DNA of 64,000 nucleotides from Bostrychus sinensis (GCA_020698575.1 CM036254.1:34779393-34843392), one strand, 5' to 3'; positions 22,996 through 34,356 are shown, numbered from the stretch's first letter. The notes: generated by a model from the letters alone, not told the origin. A program made the numbers and translations.

Positions 22996-23754
22996 TAGGG
23001 ATGCACCGATACCACTTTTTTTCAAACCGATACGAGTACGAGTACTTCCATTTGAGTACTCGCCGATACCGAGTACCGATACGAGTACTTATATAGGGGT
23101 TACTTTATAGTTTATGCATTTACACTACTATATCTCATTGATCCCATACCGTGTCGTCTTTTTGCCGTCTGTCCCCGCTCTGTGATGCTAAGTTATTTTT
23201 ACAACAGAGTGGTTTGAACACAGCTAACCATGGCTAAAATAGCTCAATATGGACATGTTATACCTCATTTTAAAGTTTAGATTCTCCTCTATTCAGTCGC
23301 TGAAATAATTTTAAAGACAGGCTGAGCATCTGCGCAAAACCAGCGGAGATTCGCCAAGACATACAGCAGCTAACACAGCAGCTAATACAATTAGCAACGG
23401 TACTTCTTATGTTTTATCAGACAACAACTGCTTCATACTCCGCGCTTATATCATTTTCGGGACAACTAGGACAACAAAAGGACAACTGCTTAAGTTTCAG
23501 GACTCACATATGATTTGGGATAAGTCTGGTTGAGCAGAATGTAGAGTCAGCTTTGCTTTTATCTCCATACAGTTCACTTTGAAATCCTTCCACTAGGTTC
23601 TCACTGCTCAGCTGAGAGGGGAATGTCACGTGACAGCGCTGTAAAGTGGTATTGGTTGTTGGTATCGGCCCACTTTTATGAATACAAGTATGAGTACTTG
23701 GACATGGTATCGTTACCGATACCCGATACTGGTATTGGTATCGGTGCATCCCTA
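22996..23754. mobile_element. hAT non-autonomous element, 759 bp, intact ends
   Basis: The terminal inverted repeats match perfectly over 18 bp (TAGGGATGCACCGATACC). The element is flanked by a perfect 8-bp duplication TTTTTTGC (22988-22995 and 23755-23762), the hAT target-site length. Subterminal regions are crowded with GAGTACT and CCGATAC motifs on both sides, the usual layout of transposase binding sites. The interior has no transposase frame; open frames at its right end simply read the subterminal repeats. It must have been moved by an enzyme made elsewhere. Confidence 0.95.
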
Positions 23755-24117
23755 TTTTTTGCCAATTTTTTTTCAAATCTAAAGTTTTTTACTCAGGTCA
23801 TTTATCATGTACATACTCAAAAACTGCTATAAAAGTTTTATTTTTATTTTTCCATTGTGGGCTGATCCATGAAATTGTATTTTTCCTATAGAATATAATG
23901 GGGCCATGTGATTATCAGGGGAGCACATTTTTGATGCTCACTGCCATTGCCAGCAAAAAGCACTCAATCTGTGATGTCAGCATTTCATTTTTAAGAAAAA
24001 TAAAAGTTTGACATTTTTACTGTTTTCCACCAGATTCAACCATTGCATGAAACTCTTGCATGATTGCATTTTTAGGGCATATGTGGGACATCAATATTTA
24101 TCTGCCCTTTTTTGTTA

Positions 24118-24263
24118 GGCAAGTGGTTATTTATCATGTTAGTTATGCCAGATGCCCTCCCATACTGTGACTATATATAGTAGGAGGACGCTTCGAGTGA
24201 GGTTCAAACCGCCAATCCCTCAGTAGTTGGCTGAAGGGTTAACCCACTGCACCACTGTCACCC
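24118..24263 (-). mobile_element. tRNA-derived SINE head
   Basis: Reverse strand: GGGGTGACAGTGGTGCAGTG then GGGTTAACCCTTCAGCC (A box) and GGCGGTTTGAACCTCACTC (B box), followed by a short body including AGGGCATCTGGC. The 3' tail is missing. Confidence 0.85.
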
Positions 24264-25420
24264 CAGGATTGTAAAATGAATAAAAGAAAATAAAAGGTTA
24301 AAATAGTTAAAAGAATATTAAAAAAGATGGAATAGAGGAATAAAACAATGCAAAATACAATTCCAAATGTAAACATAGGAGCAATTAAACACCAAAATTA
24401 TAAAAATGGGTTTTTAACAGAGTTTTCAAACGGTCTTTGGAGGAGCGGGTTCTGATGTGCAGTGGGAGGTCATTGCAGAGTTTAGGGTCAGCAATGAAAA
24501 AGGCAAGGTCTCTCTGGGTTTTAAGGCGAGATGGGGGAACAGATAGTAAGTGGTGGGAGTTTGACCTGAGAGACCAGCTAAAATGGCACTTATATCATAT
24601 CAGCCTTCTTTTCTGTTGCAGTAAAAAAAAAATCTCGCAGCTGGATTCTGTACTAACCCCAGTCCTGTATACAGTCAGTTGCAGCAGAACAGTCTATTAG
24701 TAATAAAAGAACTGTTTCTAATTGTGCATTCATGTTCTGATTGCTGGAAAGAGCTGTCTGTTTTCTCTTGTTAGAATTCTGGTTTCATTTCTTTTGAGAC
24801 ATACTTTGATACTTAATTGGCATATTTTTCTTTATTCAAAAGGCTCTATCTTTCCTGTGTCTATGTCAGTATCGTCCTTTAATGGGATCAGAGCATGGAG
24901 GTGACTCTTTGACTCCGAGGAACTCTGTCCAACAGGGAAACTTCACCAGTCCAAAGTCAGCGAAAGGTTGGAAAGGACAATTATCTGAACGCCCTGGTGG
25001 ACTCTGATAGTTTAATTTTACTAAGTCTTATGGGGTTATAAAAATGCTCTCTCTAGCAATTCCTCTAAGACATTCATTGTTATTAATAAGGTCATTTAAT
25101 AACTTAATTACACAGTAAACAAAAATCCCAGCCAAGACTTCTTAAATGGAGCAAACATAAATAAGATATGGTTAGTTGTCCAGGGAAATCATAAAATGTT
25201 GCAACTATAAAATAATAATGACCAAAAAAAAATAAAAGCACAGTACTAATGGATTGTAAACATGATATATTAATAACATGTTTTAAAATTAAATTTCCCT
25301 TTTGGTTGGATGAAATTTAAGATAAACCTTTGCAATATCTGGTTATAGACAATAATAACAAAAATAATAATTAAGTAATCTATATATAAAGCGTTTTTGA
25401 AGCATCACTAACAGTAGATA
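24264..25420. other. Intron stretch, no gene seen
   Basis: AT-rich. A short block at 24425-24560 resembles the inner part of a LINE 3' region (GGAGGTCATTGCAGAG, then AGGCAAGGTCTCTCTGGG) but could not be assigned. No exon recognised. Confidence 0.35.
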
Positions 25421-25736
25421 AACAACCCGGCGCTGATATACAAGATATTCAAATTGGATTCTTGTCTTCATCTCAGATAAGCAAATGGATCTACCTGAGC
25501 GCTGATAACACTGAGACGCACTGAAATATGCTGTGTGGCTCCTGAATGAAGAGCGAGCTGGCCGCTGAGTGAATTAAGTGCAGAGATAAGTGTGTGAATG
25601 ATGAAGCGTTAATATTCATAGACACAGGAAGTCAGAGACGGGCTCTGAAAATGAGAAAGGAGCCGGAGTGAGGAGGAGATAAGGCCTTTAATGTGATTCA
25701 GCCCATATCTTCATCTGTGCATGAGAACGAGAGGCT
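25420..25736. other. Non-repetitive block, possible conserved element
   Basis: No repeat signature, balanced base composition, and several AGATAA and ATTAA-type motifs in a compact stretch. No open frame of note. Conservation cannot be judged from one genome. Confidence 0.3.
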
Positions 25737-25767
25737 GTGTGTGTGTGTGTGTGTGGGGGGGGGGGGT
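25736..25767. repeat. (GT)n microsatellite running into a G run
   Basis: About 10 GT units followed by about 11 Gs. Confidence 0.9.
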
Positions 25768-26024
25768 CCACAGCAGAAGGTGCTCAGTGACCTCTGCTGA
25801 ACTTGGCTAGAAATACACTCCACTCTAAATTTAACATGGGCCTTGCTTTAGATGATATATTCTATACAAAGAGTTAGTCTGGTTACTGTGGATTTAAGTT
25901 GGATTTCCTGGACAAACGGAGAAGCTACATCTGTTAGCATCCAGGGACGCTTCAGAGAGACACTAACTATTAAAATGAATTAAATTACAGCCAATCAGAT
26001 AAACACAGCATTGTCCAGTTATGA

Positions 26025-26584
26025 TTAAAGAGGTAGTACAGATTTGGATGCAAATAAGAGTTCCAAACCCACTTGAATTTGGCTCAGGGCAATACTTGAG
26101 GTACTTGAGGCCTCCTACTGAAGGAGCAGGATTTTGCAGAATTTGGTTTGAAAATTAAAAACATTTGACCTAATCTTGTTTTATTTGTCTGCATAGAGAA
26201 CTACATCAACTCCTTGGGGAGCCATTACTTTGACTTTGCAAAGAATATTTGAATTTGGTACCTGGCGACCCCTGCTGGCAACTGTGTGGAATGGCTCGAT
26301 GTTTAACACAGTTATTTGCAACATGACACTGACAGATAAATGAGCTGACTGCTTCATAGTGATGATTAAGTGCGTGCCTGCGTAGAGCCATGAGATTGAA
26401 CAATTTTAGATCTTGAGAAGGGAAGCACCTCCGCATACATGATTACTCAAACATGTGTGAATAAAACAAGAAGAGATAGAAATAGAACAAAATACTAATC
26501 CAGGTCAGTTTTTGAAGAGGAGACAACATTATAACAGGGTTATAAGCTCAGAAAGGTCAATTTAGCAGAACAGGGGACCTTTAA
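26025..26584 (+). mobile_element. MITE family C, copy 2
   Basis: The left end TTAAAGAGGTAGTACAG and right end AGGGGACCTTTAA are opposed. It shares GAGCCATTACTTTGACTTTG, CTGGCGACCCCTGCTGGCAAC, GAGAAGGGAAGCACCTCCGC and GATTACTCAAACATGTGTG with the copy at 14734. Confidence 0.82.
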
Positions 26585-26637
26585 AATACACGTCTACATT
26601 AACTGCTGATGTGATTAGATGAAAACATTATTCTACA

Positions 26638-27055
26638 TTATTACCTCTGCCAAGAAGGTTATGTTGTTGCTCTTGTTGGTTGGCAGGGCAGTGCAGAAAG
26701 CTACTGGGGGCACGGGCTCAAACTTCAGAAAGAGTACACAGATGAAAACTTGTGTCCTTGTCCATGGCAAGTAGCTCTTGTCCTGAGCAACTAAACCGGT
26801 GAATTCTCCAGGCTGGATACAAAACTGTAAATATATCAGAGTGATGTAGCTCAGACTACGCATCCCATAATACATCTGTAGTGTGTGTAGCAGCTGGGTT
26901 TTCATGTACATAATGACTGAAAGGTGAGTGGTGCTTTATGACGGGGGGTTCTAGGGGTGGAGATTTTTTTAAATTTTTATTTGTTTTTGGTGCAAATACA
27001 TAGGAGACCTATAATGCTAACTCAACATTTCTGAGACATTTCTTATTACCATGTT
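26638..27055. other. Intron stretch, no gene seen
   Basis: It opens with TTACCTCTGCCAAGAAGG, similar to the end of the repeat at 19625, so a diverged fragment of that family is possible. Otherwise nothing recognised. Confidence 0.35.
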
Positions 27056-27081
27056 ATAATATTTCTTTTTTCAAGTTCAAC

Positions 27082-27266
27082 AAGTTTCTAAATTGTTTTG
27101 GTGTTGTTGTGTCCTTGGGCAAGACACTTAACCCACCTTGCCTATGGTGTCTGCGCACACTGCTGTATGAATATGTGTGTGAATGTGTGAATGTGTGAAT
27201 GGTTCCTTGATGTAAAGCACTTTGAGTACCCATGAAGGGAGAAAAGTGCCATATAAATGTAACCAT
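27082..27266 (+). mobile_element. tRNA-derived SINE, 3' half
   Basis: TTGTGTCCTTGGGCAAGACAC then TTAACCCACCTTGCC, GTGTGAATGTGTGAATGG, TGTAAAGCACTTTGAGTACC and AAAGTGCCATATAAATG. This is the body and L2-like tail of the same family as 4471. The tRNA head is absent. Confidence 0.88.
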
Positions 27267-28367
27267 TTGTCCTACTTGTATTCAAGCAAAGTAGTCTTAG
27301 GTATTACCAAATTGCCTTAAATGCTTTTAACTTTGTCAGCTCTGTATCAACCCATAGCTTTTTTCCATGTTGGTTATTCCCTATAGTTTTCCCTTGGCCC
27401 CATGAATCCTTCAGTCCCCGTCTCTCTCCACTCTGCTCTCTCTGTGGATATTTAAAGCCATGTAAAAGCCAAGCTGAGGTACTTCCATGAGTGTTATGAA
27501 GAATATAGGCCTGGCTGGGTAAAGTGGAGGTTTTGTTTGAGTTTGGAGATCAGAAGCCATGTGGTCGTGTGAATTATTGAGTGACTTATCGTGCGTGTGC
27601 TGAGAGGCTGCTGAGATAAAGGTGAGGCGGTACAGAGCTCCCGGGGAGACAGAAAGGCCAGCGTGGGGTTTGAGAGCGCACCGTTCAGGGAAGCCATGTT
27701 TTATTCACAGACCAGAAGAGCTCCAGTCTGTGGCACTCATCAGGACACAGACTCAAAGGGAGGAGGGAAGTGTCTGGAGCTGCTATTGATGGAAGGAAAC
27801 ATACTTCTTTGAACCATAGACTGTTAGAAATAGAGTAAGGTGTGTGGAGCCCTCATGTAAACCACAGCAGAATTGATAGAACTGAAAGTATTTACCATAT
27901 TTGAAAACAAAGTTATGTTCCATCCAGCTTTTGATGATTCCAAAATATAAACTTAATTTTGCTGCAAATGAAAGCTTAGTTTGTACCAAACAGAATTGCC
28001 ACTATTGACTGCTTATCTCCCTCATATTTTATTCTTAAATGTGTGTTTCCTTAGGGAAATAAGCAGGCTTTCCACTCCAAGAAGCATTGTTGAAATGATT
28101 AACCTGAGATTTTGGTCAAAAACTTTAGACAGTAGTATACCTGCAAGAGCAATTCATAGAAATGTAACAATGAGTTTAAATCACAATTTGATTCACAGTT
28201 TTACATTCACATTTCTGATTTTTTCAACTTAGTTGCAGTCTAACTATGGCCAAAATATTTGATACATAGCCTATTTGTGTGTCCTTATCAAATTTCAATT
28301 GTTGTACATTTCTTATTAGCATAAATTAAATGAAAAAGTAAATATTAAAACGAGAGAGAAAGTGCAC

Positions 28368-28646
28368 TCCCAAGCCACACCAAATGATAAAGCTCTTGTA
28401 CACCCTTTTCACGATTCTGATCATTTCAGTGTTTAAATCACTACGAAGCTGTTAGCGTCATGTTGCTAATAGCCATGCAAATTAGCCATTTTCTACTCTG
28501 TCTATTCCCCTTCTATTCTGTTGCCAGCAGGAGGCGACAGACACCTAATCCAAGTGTTCTGCAAAGTCAAAGCAACAGCCTCCAACAGAAGAGGTTTTCC
28601 ACACAGATGCATAAAAAGTTATAAAACCGCCCAACACTACCTTTAA
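28368..28646 (-). mobile_element. MITE family C, copy 3 (partial)
   Basis: Reverse-strand landmarks: AAAGGTAGTGTTGGGCGG at the end, GAGGCTGTTGCTTTGACTTTG (read as GCTGTTGCTTTGACTTTG), TTAGGTGTCTGTCGCC and TGCTGGCAACAG. The distal half differs from the other copies. Confidence 0.7.
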
Positions 28647-29399
28647 TGTGTGGAATGAACATTTGATTTATTTTAGTGTGAAAGGTTACATGGTAAGGGA
28701 GCAAACTGGCCCAAAATCAGAAAAAAGAAGAAAAAAAAAAGTTTAAAATTTCCTTAAATTTTTAAACTACAACACAAGAGATTACTGGAATTGGTCCACT
28801 TCCGTTGCATAGATGTGTCTTTAGAGACATCCAGGGGACACAGCAGTCCTATCATTAAAGATAAATCCAGTGGACATGCGAGTCCTCTCATTACAGAGAC
28901 CTCCAGTGGACACAGGAGTGGGACATGTGTGCTTGTTGTTGTGGTTGTTTGAAGTGTGTGCTGTCAGTAGAGTTTGCTGTGTGCAGGTTTGATTAAACAG
29001 CAGCCTCCAGGCAGACTGCGGCTCCCACACGCCTCATCCGGTTACATTAGGACTTGATCAAATCACATCACTTCATTAAGACTCAGCACTAGGAAATATT
29101 TCATGGACTAAATGATGTTATAAGTATAATTGCAATTAACTAAATAACACTGTCTGATACACCCACTGCAGACGTTTTCATTAAACAGTTGAAAATCTTC
29201 ACACGCACCAGTTCCAGCCATGTTTGATCAGGTCTGCAGTATTTTTCCATTCTAATCATAATCCACAGCAGTATATATATTTTAATGAACTTCAATTTCA
29301 GCTGCTTCCCTCGTCACCTCAGCAATTTACATACCACAACATCAGATCACATACTGGAGATGCTAGGCCTGCTTTTACAATATGAAATGACTATAAGAC

Positions 29400-29535
29400 C
29401 TTAGGGTAGAGTAAAATGTGTTACTTCAGAATAATATTACTCAAGTAGAAGTGAAAAGTAGTCAAATAATTATCATGTATGAATAAAAAAAAAGTAATTT
29501 GTCAAGTAACTGAACGTAATGTATGATTTATGTTT
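29400..29535. repeat. ACTCAAGTAGAAGT-type interspersed repeat, copy 1
   Basis: TTACTTCAGAATAATATTACT then CAAGTAGAAGTGAAAAGTAG. The same order occurs at 30365-30590. It resembles a common fish repeat with 'gtactcaagtaaaagta' units. Confidence 0.6.
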
Positions 29536-29579
29536 TAGTATTGATGTAATCTGACAGACAAAACATATGAAATGTTCAA

Positions 29580-29642
29580 ATTCTGGTATTTCCAAAGAGT
29601 AAAATAAACAAAATAAAATTAAAATAAATAAATAAATAAAAT
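29580..29642. repeat. (AAAT)n/AAATAAA-rich microsatellite
   Basis: Drifting AAATAAA and AAATTAAAATAAAT units. Simple sequence. Confidence 0.75.
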
Positions 29643-29799
29643 AATGAGATCTTTAAAAATTAACTAAATACAGCACAAGAAAGAATTTTTTTTTTTATAT
29701 TGACTCAACATTAGACAATTTCCCAGCCATGTTCTCCTGACCAGGATCATGGTTCAAATTTGGACAAGAGCCCAAGGATGGGTCAGCAGCACTCTAGAA

Positions 29800-30078
29800 C
29801 AGTGGGTCCCAAAGTGGGCCTCCTGGTGGGCTGCAAAGGTACTGCAGGGGGGCCGCCAGAGGTTGTCTGAAAAGAAATTGAGTTTGAAATGAAGTACAGT
29901 TAAGCACCTTGAAGACATTTTTTGCCAACAGTCTGTTTTGGTTTTTTTTGTAATGTTTTTTTATAGAAATCTTTGGCATGACAGACATTTGAATATAGTA
30001 AAGTTTTATTGTTTGGGGTCCATGTGGGATTGTCTGATTTTAAGGGGGCCATGATACGCTTGACTTTGGGAAAGGCTG
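29800..30078. mobile_element. hAT MITE, 279 bp, with target-site duplication
   Basis: The left end CAGTGGGTCCCAAAGT and the right end ACTTTGGGAAAGGCTG are inverted copies with a few changes. The element is flanked by a perfect 8-bp duplication CTCTAGAA (29792-29799 and 30079-30086). No coding capacity. Confidence 0.92.
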
Positions 30079-30364
30079 CTCTAGAAGATTTCAAGACTGA
30101 TTTAGGGCCCAATCTGTCTCTCCCTGAGTTTGTTGGTGGGGGCGTGGCCTAATTATAGGCTTCTTGCACTGATTATTTGTTATAACTGTCTTCGTGGGTG
30201 GCGTCAGTATGATTCATTTACTGCTCTTGGTCAGGTTGGAGCCTCTCCAATCTCTACAATTTCTGCTCCTGACAGAACAATGGTAAAAGCCAATAACAGT
30301 GACCATGGGCGTCGCCAGCCAAAAGAATTCTTTTGAAACCAACACTTAAGTAATAGGTATGCAG

Positions 30365-30590
30365 ATGTGGGTAGAGTAGTCAAAAATCTGTATGGTAAGT
30401 AAGAGTATTGTTACTTTAGAATATTACTCAAGTAGAAGTAAACAATATGATGCAATAAAACAAGTCTCTGAAGTGTAATTCATTCTAAGACAAAGTTTCT
30501 CAAGAAAATGTAATTGCACTTCTAAAAGTAGTTTTATCACAACATACTTTTGACTTAGTAACAATACTCGAGTACAATTTTTGGTTTCAC
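30365..30590. repeat. ACTCAAGTAGAAGT-type interspersed repeat, copy 2
   Basis: GTGGGTAGAGTAGTCAAAAAT, ATTACTCAAGTAGAAGTAAAC and ACAATACTCGAGTACAATTTT. Related to 29400-29535 and more complete at its right end. Confidence 0.65.
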
Positions 30591-30744
30591 CATGGATATG
30601 TTATATTTACATATTCTTAAAAGCTTTATGCTATGGGGAAAAATATGTGTTTTGTGTGCCCTACTGAGGTACAGGTTTGACATTTGACCTTGACCTTTTG
30701 GCTAGTGTTCTTTAAAGGTTACTAGCCATTTAGGTTTTTCATGT

Positions 30745-30815
30745 TTTTTTGTTTGTTTGTTTGTTTTGTTTGTTTGTTTTGTTTTTGTTGTTTTTTTGTT
30801 TGTTAGTTTGTTTTT
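30745..30815. repeat. (TTTG)n microsatellite
   Basis: About 70 bp of TTTG with interruptions, followed by another T run at about 30837-30848. Confidence 0.9.
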
Positions 30816-30891
30816 CTTTTCATCCCCACAAATCCTTTTTTTTTTTTATTGTAGTTTAATTATTTGGAGGAATACTTTTTACTTACTGCCT

Positions 30892-31190
30892 AAAGGTACT
30901 GTAAGGAGCATGCGCTCATACTGGTTTGAAACAGTACTGCAGTCTAAATCAAAACAATGGTCTCTTTTCTGATTGGACAATCGGCAATGCAGTTTTAGAA
31001 CCAAAATTAAAAATGTAAACAAAAACAACTTGGCCATTATGTAAAATATATATTTTAACTGTGAACAAATCAGCTGTACCATTATTACCAGGAAAACTAA
31101 TATTTGATATAAGCATGTTTGCATCATATCTTGGGGCACAAGGGCATTTTTTAATGAAAAAATATATGCTCATAGTACCTTTAAATAACA
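30892..31190 (-). mobile_element. MITE family A, copy 2
   Basis: The ends are inverted: TAAAGGTACTGTAAGGAGC at the left and ATGCTCATAGTACCTTTA at the right. The interior matches the + strand copy at 2447-2700 over most of its length. This copy is more complete by about 45 bp. Non-coding. Confidence 0.82.
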
Positions 31191-31321
31191 TTTTGAGTAC
31201 ATACTTGGCCTCTTCACTTCTGGAATTGATCATATTTTAACATCACTCCCTATACCTCAATCTACAGGCCTGTCCGAAAAGCACAGAAAGCACTTGATGG
31301 TTCAGAAAATTAGGAAACTTT

Positions 31322-31843
31322 AGATGAGAGCAACCATACGTCACTTCCTTGTCGCCAGAATGTTTACGCCCCCTTTTGGGTGAAAACAAACCAGCCACGA
31401 GTGGGAGAGAAGCTGGTGGTATGAGGCCAAGTGCTGCTACAATCAGTTTTGAACTTTCAATAACATGACACACAACTAAACTCATTTAAGTAGGCCAACA
31501 TTTTACTGATATTGTATTTGTCATGAATTATGTTAAATTAAGTATATTGTACTAAAATCTGTCCACTTGGTGGGGTCATTCACCTGTGACAGAAGCAGAG
31601 ATCGGCTCATATTTCACTAAGTTTCTTCATATATCAACCCTGATCTTTCATTGGCAGTGAGGGAATAGAACCGTCATGTTTTTTGTGCGTGTGAAGCTTC
31701 TGTTTACTTTTTTAAGCCTAGAACGAGAAAAGATTTGACAATTTGTATTTGCCGCTATTGAGTCAACAGGGATGTTTTCACCCAAAAGGGGATGGGGGCT
31801 TGGCGCAACGGTAAAGTACTCGGATGGCTGCTTTCATCTATTA
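31322..31843. repeat. Inverted repeat pair, arms about 70 bp
   Basis: The left arm 31322-31390 and right arm 31772-31843 are inverted relative to each other. Over 18 bp they match exactly (GTTTTCACCCAAAAGGGG), and similarity extends through CTGGCG and ATGGTTGCTCTCATCT-type sequence. They are either two opposing copies of a small repeat or the arms of a fold-back element. Confidence 0.75.
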
Positions 31844-32272
31844 CTTGTTTCCTTTACATTTGATCTTTTAAACTCTCTAAAATCAAGCAGGGCGAGAGGA
31901 CACCTTGTACAATCCATTACATTCAATAATCCTGGTTTGGCCTGTATGAACGGTCACATCTGCTTCACTTAACCTCCAGTACTTTTCACCCATTACCTCA
32001 CCCAGTCCTTGGTGACAGAAAGCCGTGTAAGGCCAGCTCCAGACCGTGACTGAAACAACACTTTCCCTTGGCATCTGCCTGTTATTTGTTGGTCAGTTTA
32101 GTGGAAGGCGCCATCCATTTTCTCTCAAATGAATTTCACGCTGAGAAAATGGTCCGATGTGAGAGCACTGAAGCGACCTGTCACAGTCTGACCGCTGCAA
32201 TGTGCTGTATTTCCTTTTAATAGACCCTAGAGCCTGGTGGAGCCGCAGGCACGCTGCATTAGACTGGTCTAA

Positions 32273-32294
32273 AGAGAGAGAGAGAGAGAGAGAG
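32273..32294. repeat. (AG)n microsatellite
   Basis: About 11 AG units. Confidence 0.9.
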
Positions 32295-32469
32295 TCATGT
32301 CTCTGCTGGGTTTGATACAGAAAATCCAGACTTTGGTTTGGTCATGTGTTTTGTGTTTTGTGTTTTGTGTGTGTGGTGGGCGAGGGGGACTGTTCATGCC
32401 TAGAAACTACAGGAAAGAGGTTTTATTTTATAAATCCAGTTTCTCCCTTCAACCTCAGAGCATGGACAT

Positions 32470-32831
32470 TATAGGCCAATCATCCAAATTCAAATTCAAA
32501 AAGACGTTATTAATCCCCAAGGGGAAATTCAGATCTTAGGTCTCTTCAAGTTAGTTGATTCAGTTAATTTAAAGATCTTCATCTGCCATAAACTGACTGA
32601 TTGTTGTGATTGTCTTATGGCAGTTGGGAAGAAAGAGTTCTTGTGACGTTCTGTCCTGCAGCTCACTGATCTCAGACGTCCACTGTCTGCTCTCTGTTGT
32701 TCAAAAGCTGAATTCAGAGGAGGGTTCATGTTGTTCAGTATAGCATCCATCCTGCTGAGTCTCCGTCGCTCCACTACCTCAACCAGAGGGTGTTTCTCAA
32801 AGCCCAGGTACCTTGCCTTGCCTGTTACCAT
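32470..32831 (-). pseudogene. Non-LTR retrotransposon, C-terminal reverse transcriptase remnant
   Basis: The minus-strand frame 32529-32831 has LVEVVERRRLSRMDAILNN, then SGRLRSVSCRTERHKNSFFP and TAIR. This is the tail end of the reverse transcriptase protein of CR1/Rex-type fish LINEs (Gly-Arg-Leu-Arg, Cys-Arg-Thr-Glu-Arg and Ser-Phe-x-Pro-Thr-Ala-Ile blocks). The 3' end reads TTTCCCCTTGGGGATTAATA on the minus strand, the usual terminus of the same families. The catalytic domains are absent (5' truncation). A similar terminus closes the fragment at 45131-45634. Confidence 0.85.
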
Positions 32832-32842
32832 GTCTTTGCAGA

Positions 32843-33130
32843 TAATCCTTGGATTAGGTGTTTGTCGCCACCTGCTGGCAACAGTGGGGTGAGTCCGGTG
32901 ACAGTGTATGGACTTTAGAAACCTGGAAGAGCACTTTCTGGTTTCACGTGTCTATGTAGAGCTGTGAGACCGAGCGTTTCCAGAATGTTAGAAAAAAATG
33001 GGCTCAGCATACAGAATTACTCAAACAAGCATGAATGAAACAAAATACTACAGAAGGTATGTTTTTGAGGAGGACACAACATAATCACATGGTTAAAAGT
33101 TCCAAAAAGTAGATTAAGCAAGTTGGAGAT
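32843..33130 (+). mobile_element. MITE family C, copy 4 (left end missing)
   Basis: GGATTAGGTGTTTGTCGCC, CACCTGCTGGCAACAGTGGGG, TAGAGCTGTGAGACCGAGCG and GAATTACTCAAACAAGCATG follow the order of the copy at 14734. The first ~100 bp are missing where it meets the LINE remnant. Confidence 0.78.
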
Positions 33131-33981
33131 AAGCAGATGAACTGGTTGGACCTAAAATGTTTGCTCTGATCACTCAGATATCAAAATCAAAGTCATGTAA
33201 ATGAACAAGTTTGTACCAGGCTTTCACATTTTACTTTCAAGATTGCATTTTGATTTGGAGCCAAGTTGAGAGGCTCGTTTTAAATCTTCATGTACCCTTG
33301 AGCCAGGATTTTAAGCTGCAGTGAAGATTTGATCTGTTATTAAAGACACATCGATATGAAAATGATCAAGCCATAACCAACCAAAATGGATTAATAAGAC
33401 TATTACTTATTCCATTATAAGTTTTATGGTGGAATGCACTTGGTAGACCACCAACATTAAGTAACAGTCTGACAAGAACCTGAATATAACAGGTCTGATC
33501 TGCTTCACAGGTGTTAGGTTGTGTATGGGAAAACACTTAATTGCAGTCACGTTCATTATAGAAAGACAGGTTGTTCATGTGGAAGTCCCTGTGTGAATCC
33601 TTTAACACGGCGGATAAATATAAACATGACAACGACAGGAGGTGGCTTTGTGCAAATGAAGTGTGAAAACTCAGTGTTGTACAAAGATTCTGAGTACATG
33701 AGCGTGAGAGAGTGCACCTGACGTAATGCAGAACTCTGTCTGTGTGAAGAGAATGTGATTACAGCAGAAAAAATAAGACGCTGTTTTTTTACACCTGAAG
33801 GAACTGTCTCTGAGAAAATATTCAGCAGAGGGGTTGGCGCTGTTGCCTCCCAGTCTGAATGACTGTGTTAGAATACTCTGATCATAATCTGAATATTGTC
33901 ATATGTATGAATATGTCATTTAAACACTGTTTTAGAATAACCTTAATTAGATTAAGGTCATGTTCAGAATAAGCCTTCATT
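33131..33981. other. Intron stretch, no gene seen
   Basis: No recognised repeat. An open frame on + at 33521-33721 has several cysteines near its start (NCSHVHYRKTGCSCGSPC) but no known pattern and no supporting splice sites. Confidence 0.35.
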
Positions 33982-34356
33982 TAGGGTGACCAGATGTCCC
34001 TATTTAACCGGTACAGTCCCAGTTTTAGTGTCCTTGTCCCATGTCCCAACACATATCTGTAAAAACACTCATATGTCCCAGTTTTCAACAAACCATGTCC
34101 CAGTTGTCCCCATTTTAACCAATAGAAAAGCATAGGAAACTTAAAAATCATTCATCTAAAGACTGGTGTCACTAAATTTATTAACAATGTCTTTATTTTA
34201 TTTAATAAATTGCCATTAAAAATAAAAACTTAAGCCCCTGAGTTATGTGCATTAATTACATAATAGAAAATTGTATGGATTTCGGAAGCTTTTTTGTCAC
34301 TTGGCACTGTGATCAGTGAAAAAAAATGTGTTGGCTTTAGAAATCTGGTCACCCTA
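33982..34356. mobile_element. hAT MITE, 375 bp
   Basis: The left end TAGGGTGACCAGAT and the right end ATCTGGTCACCCTA are perfect inverted copies over 14 bp. Flanks CCTTCATT and CATTCATT match at 7 of 8 positions, consistent with an old 8-bp duplication. The interior repeats GTCCCAGTTTT-type phrases. Non-coding. Its right edge touches the tail of the LINE at 34357. Confidence 0.85.

Noticed and set aside
23504..23832. Open frames with Tyr-Gln-Tyr and Tyr-Glu-Tyr repeats
   Set aside because: They read the subterminal repeats of the hAT element on either strand.
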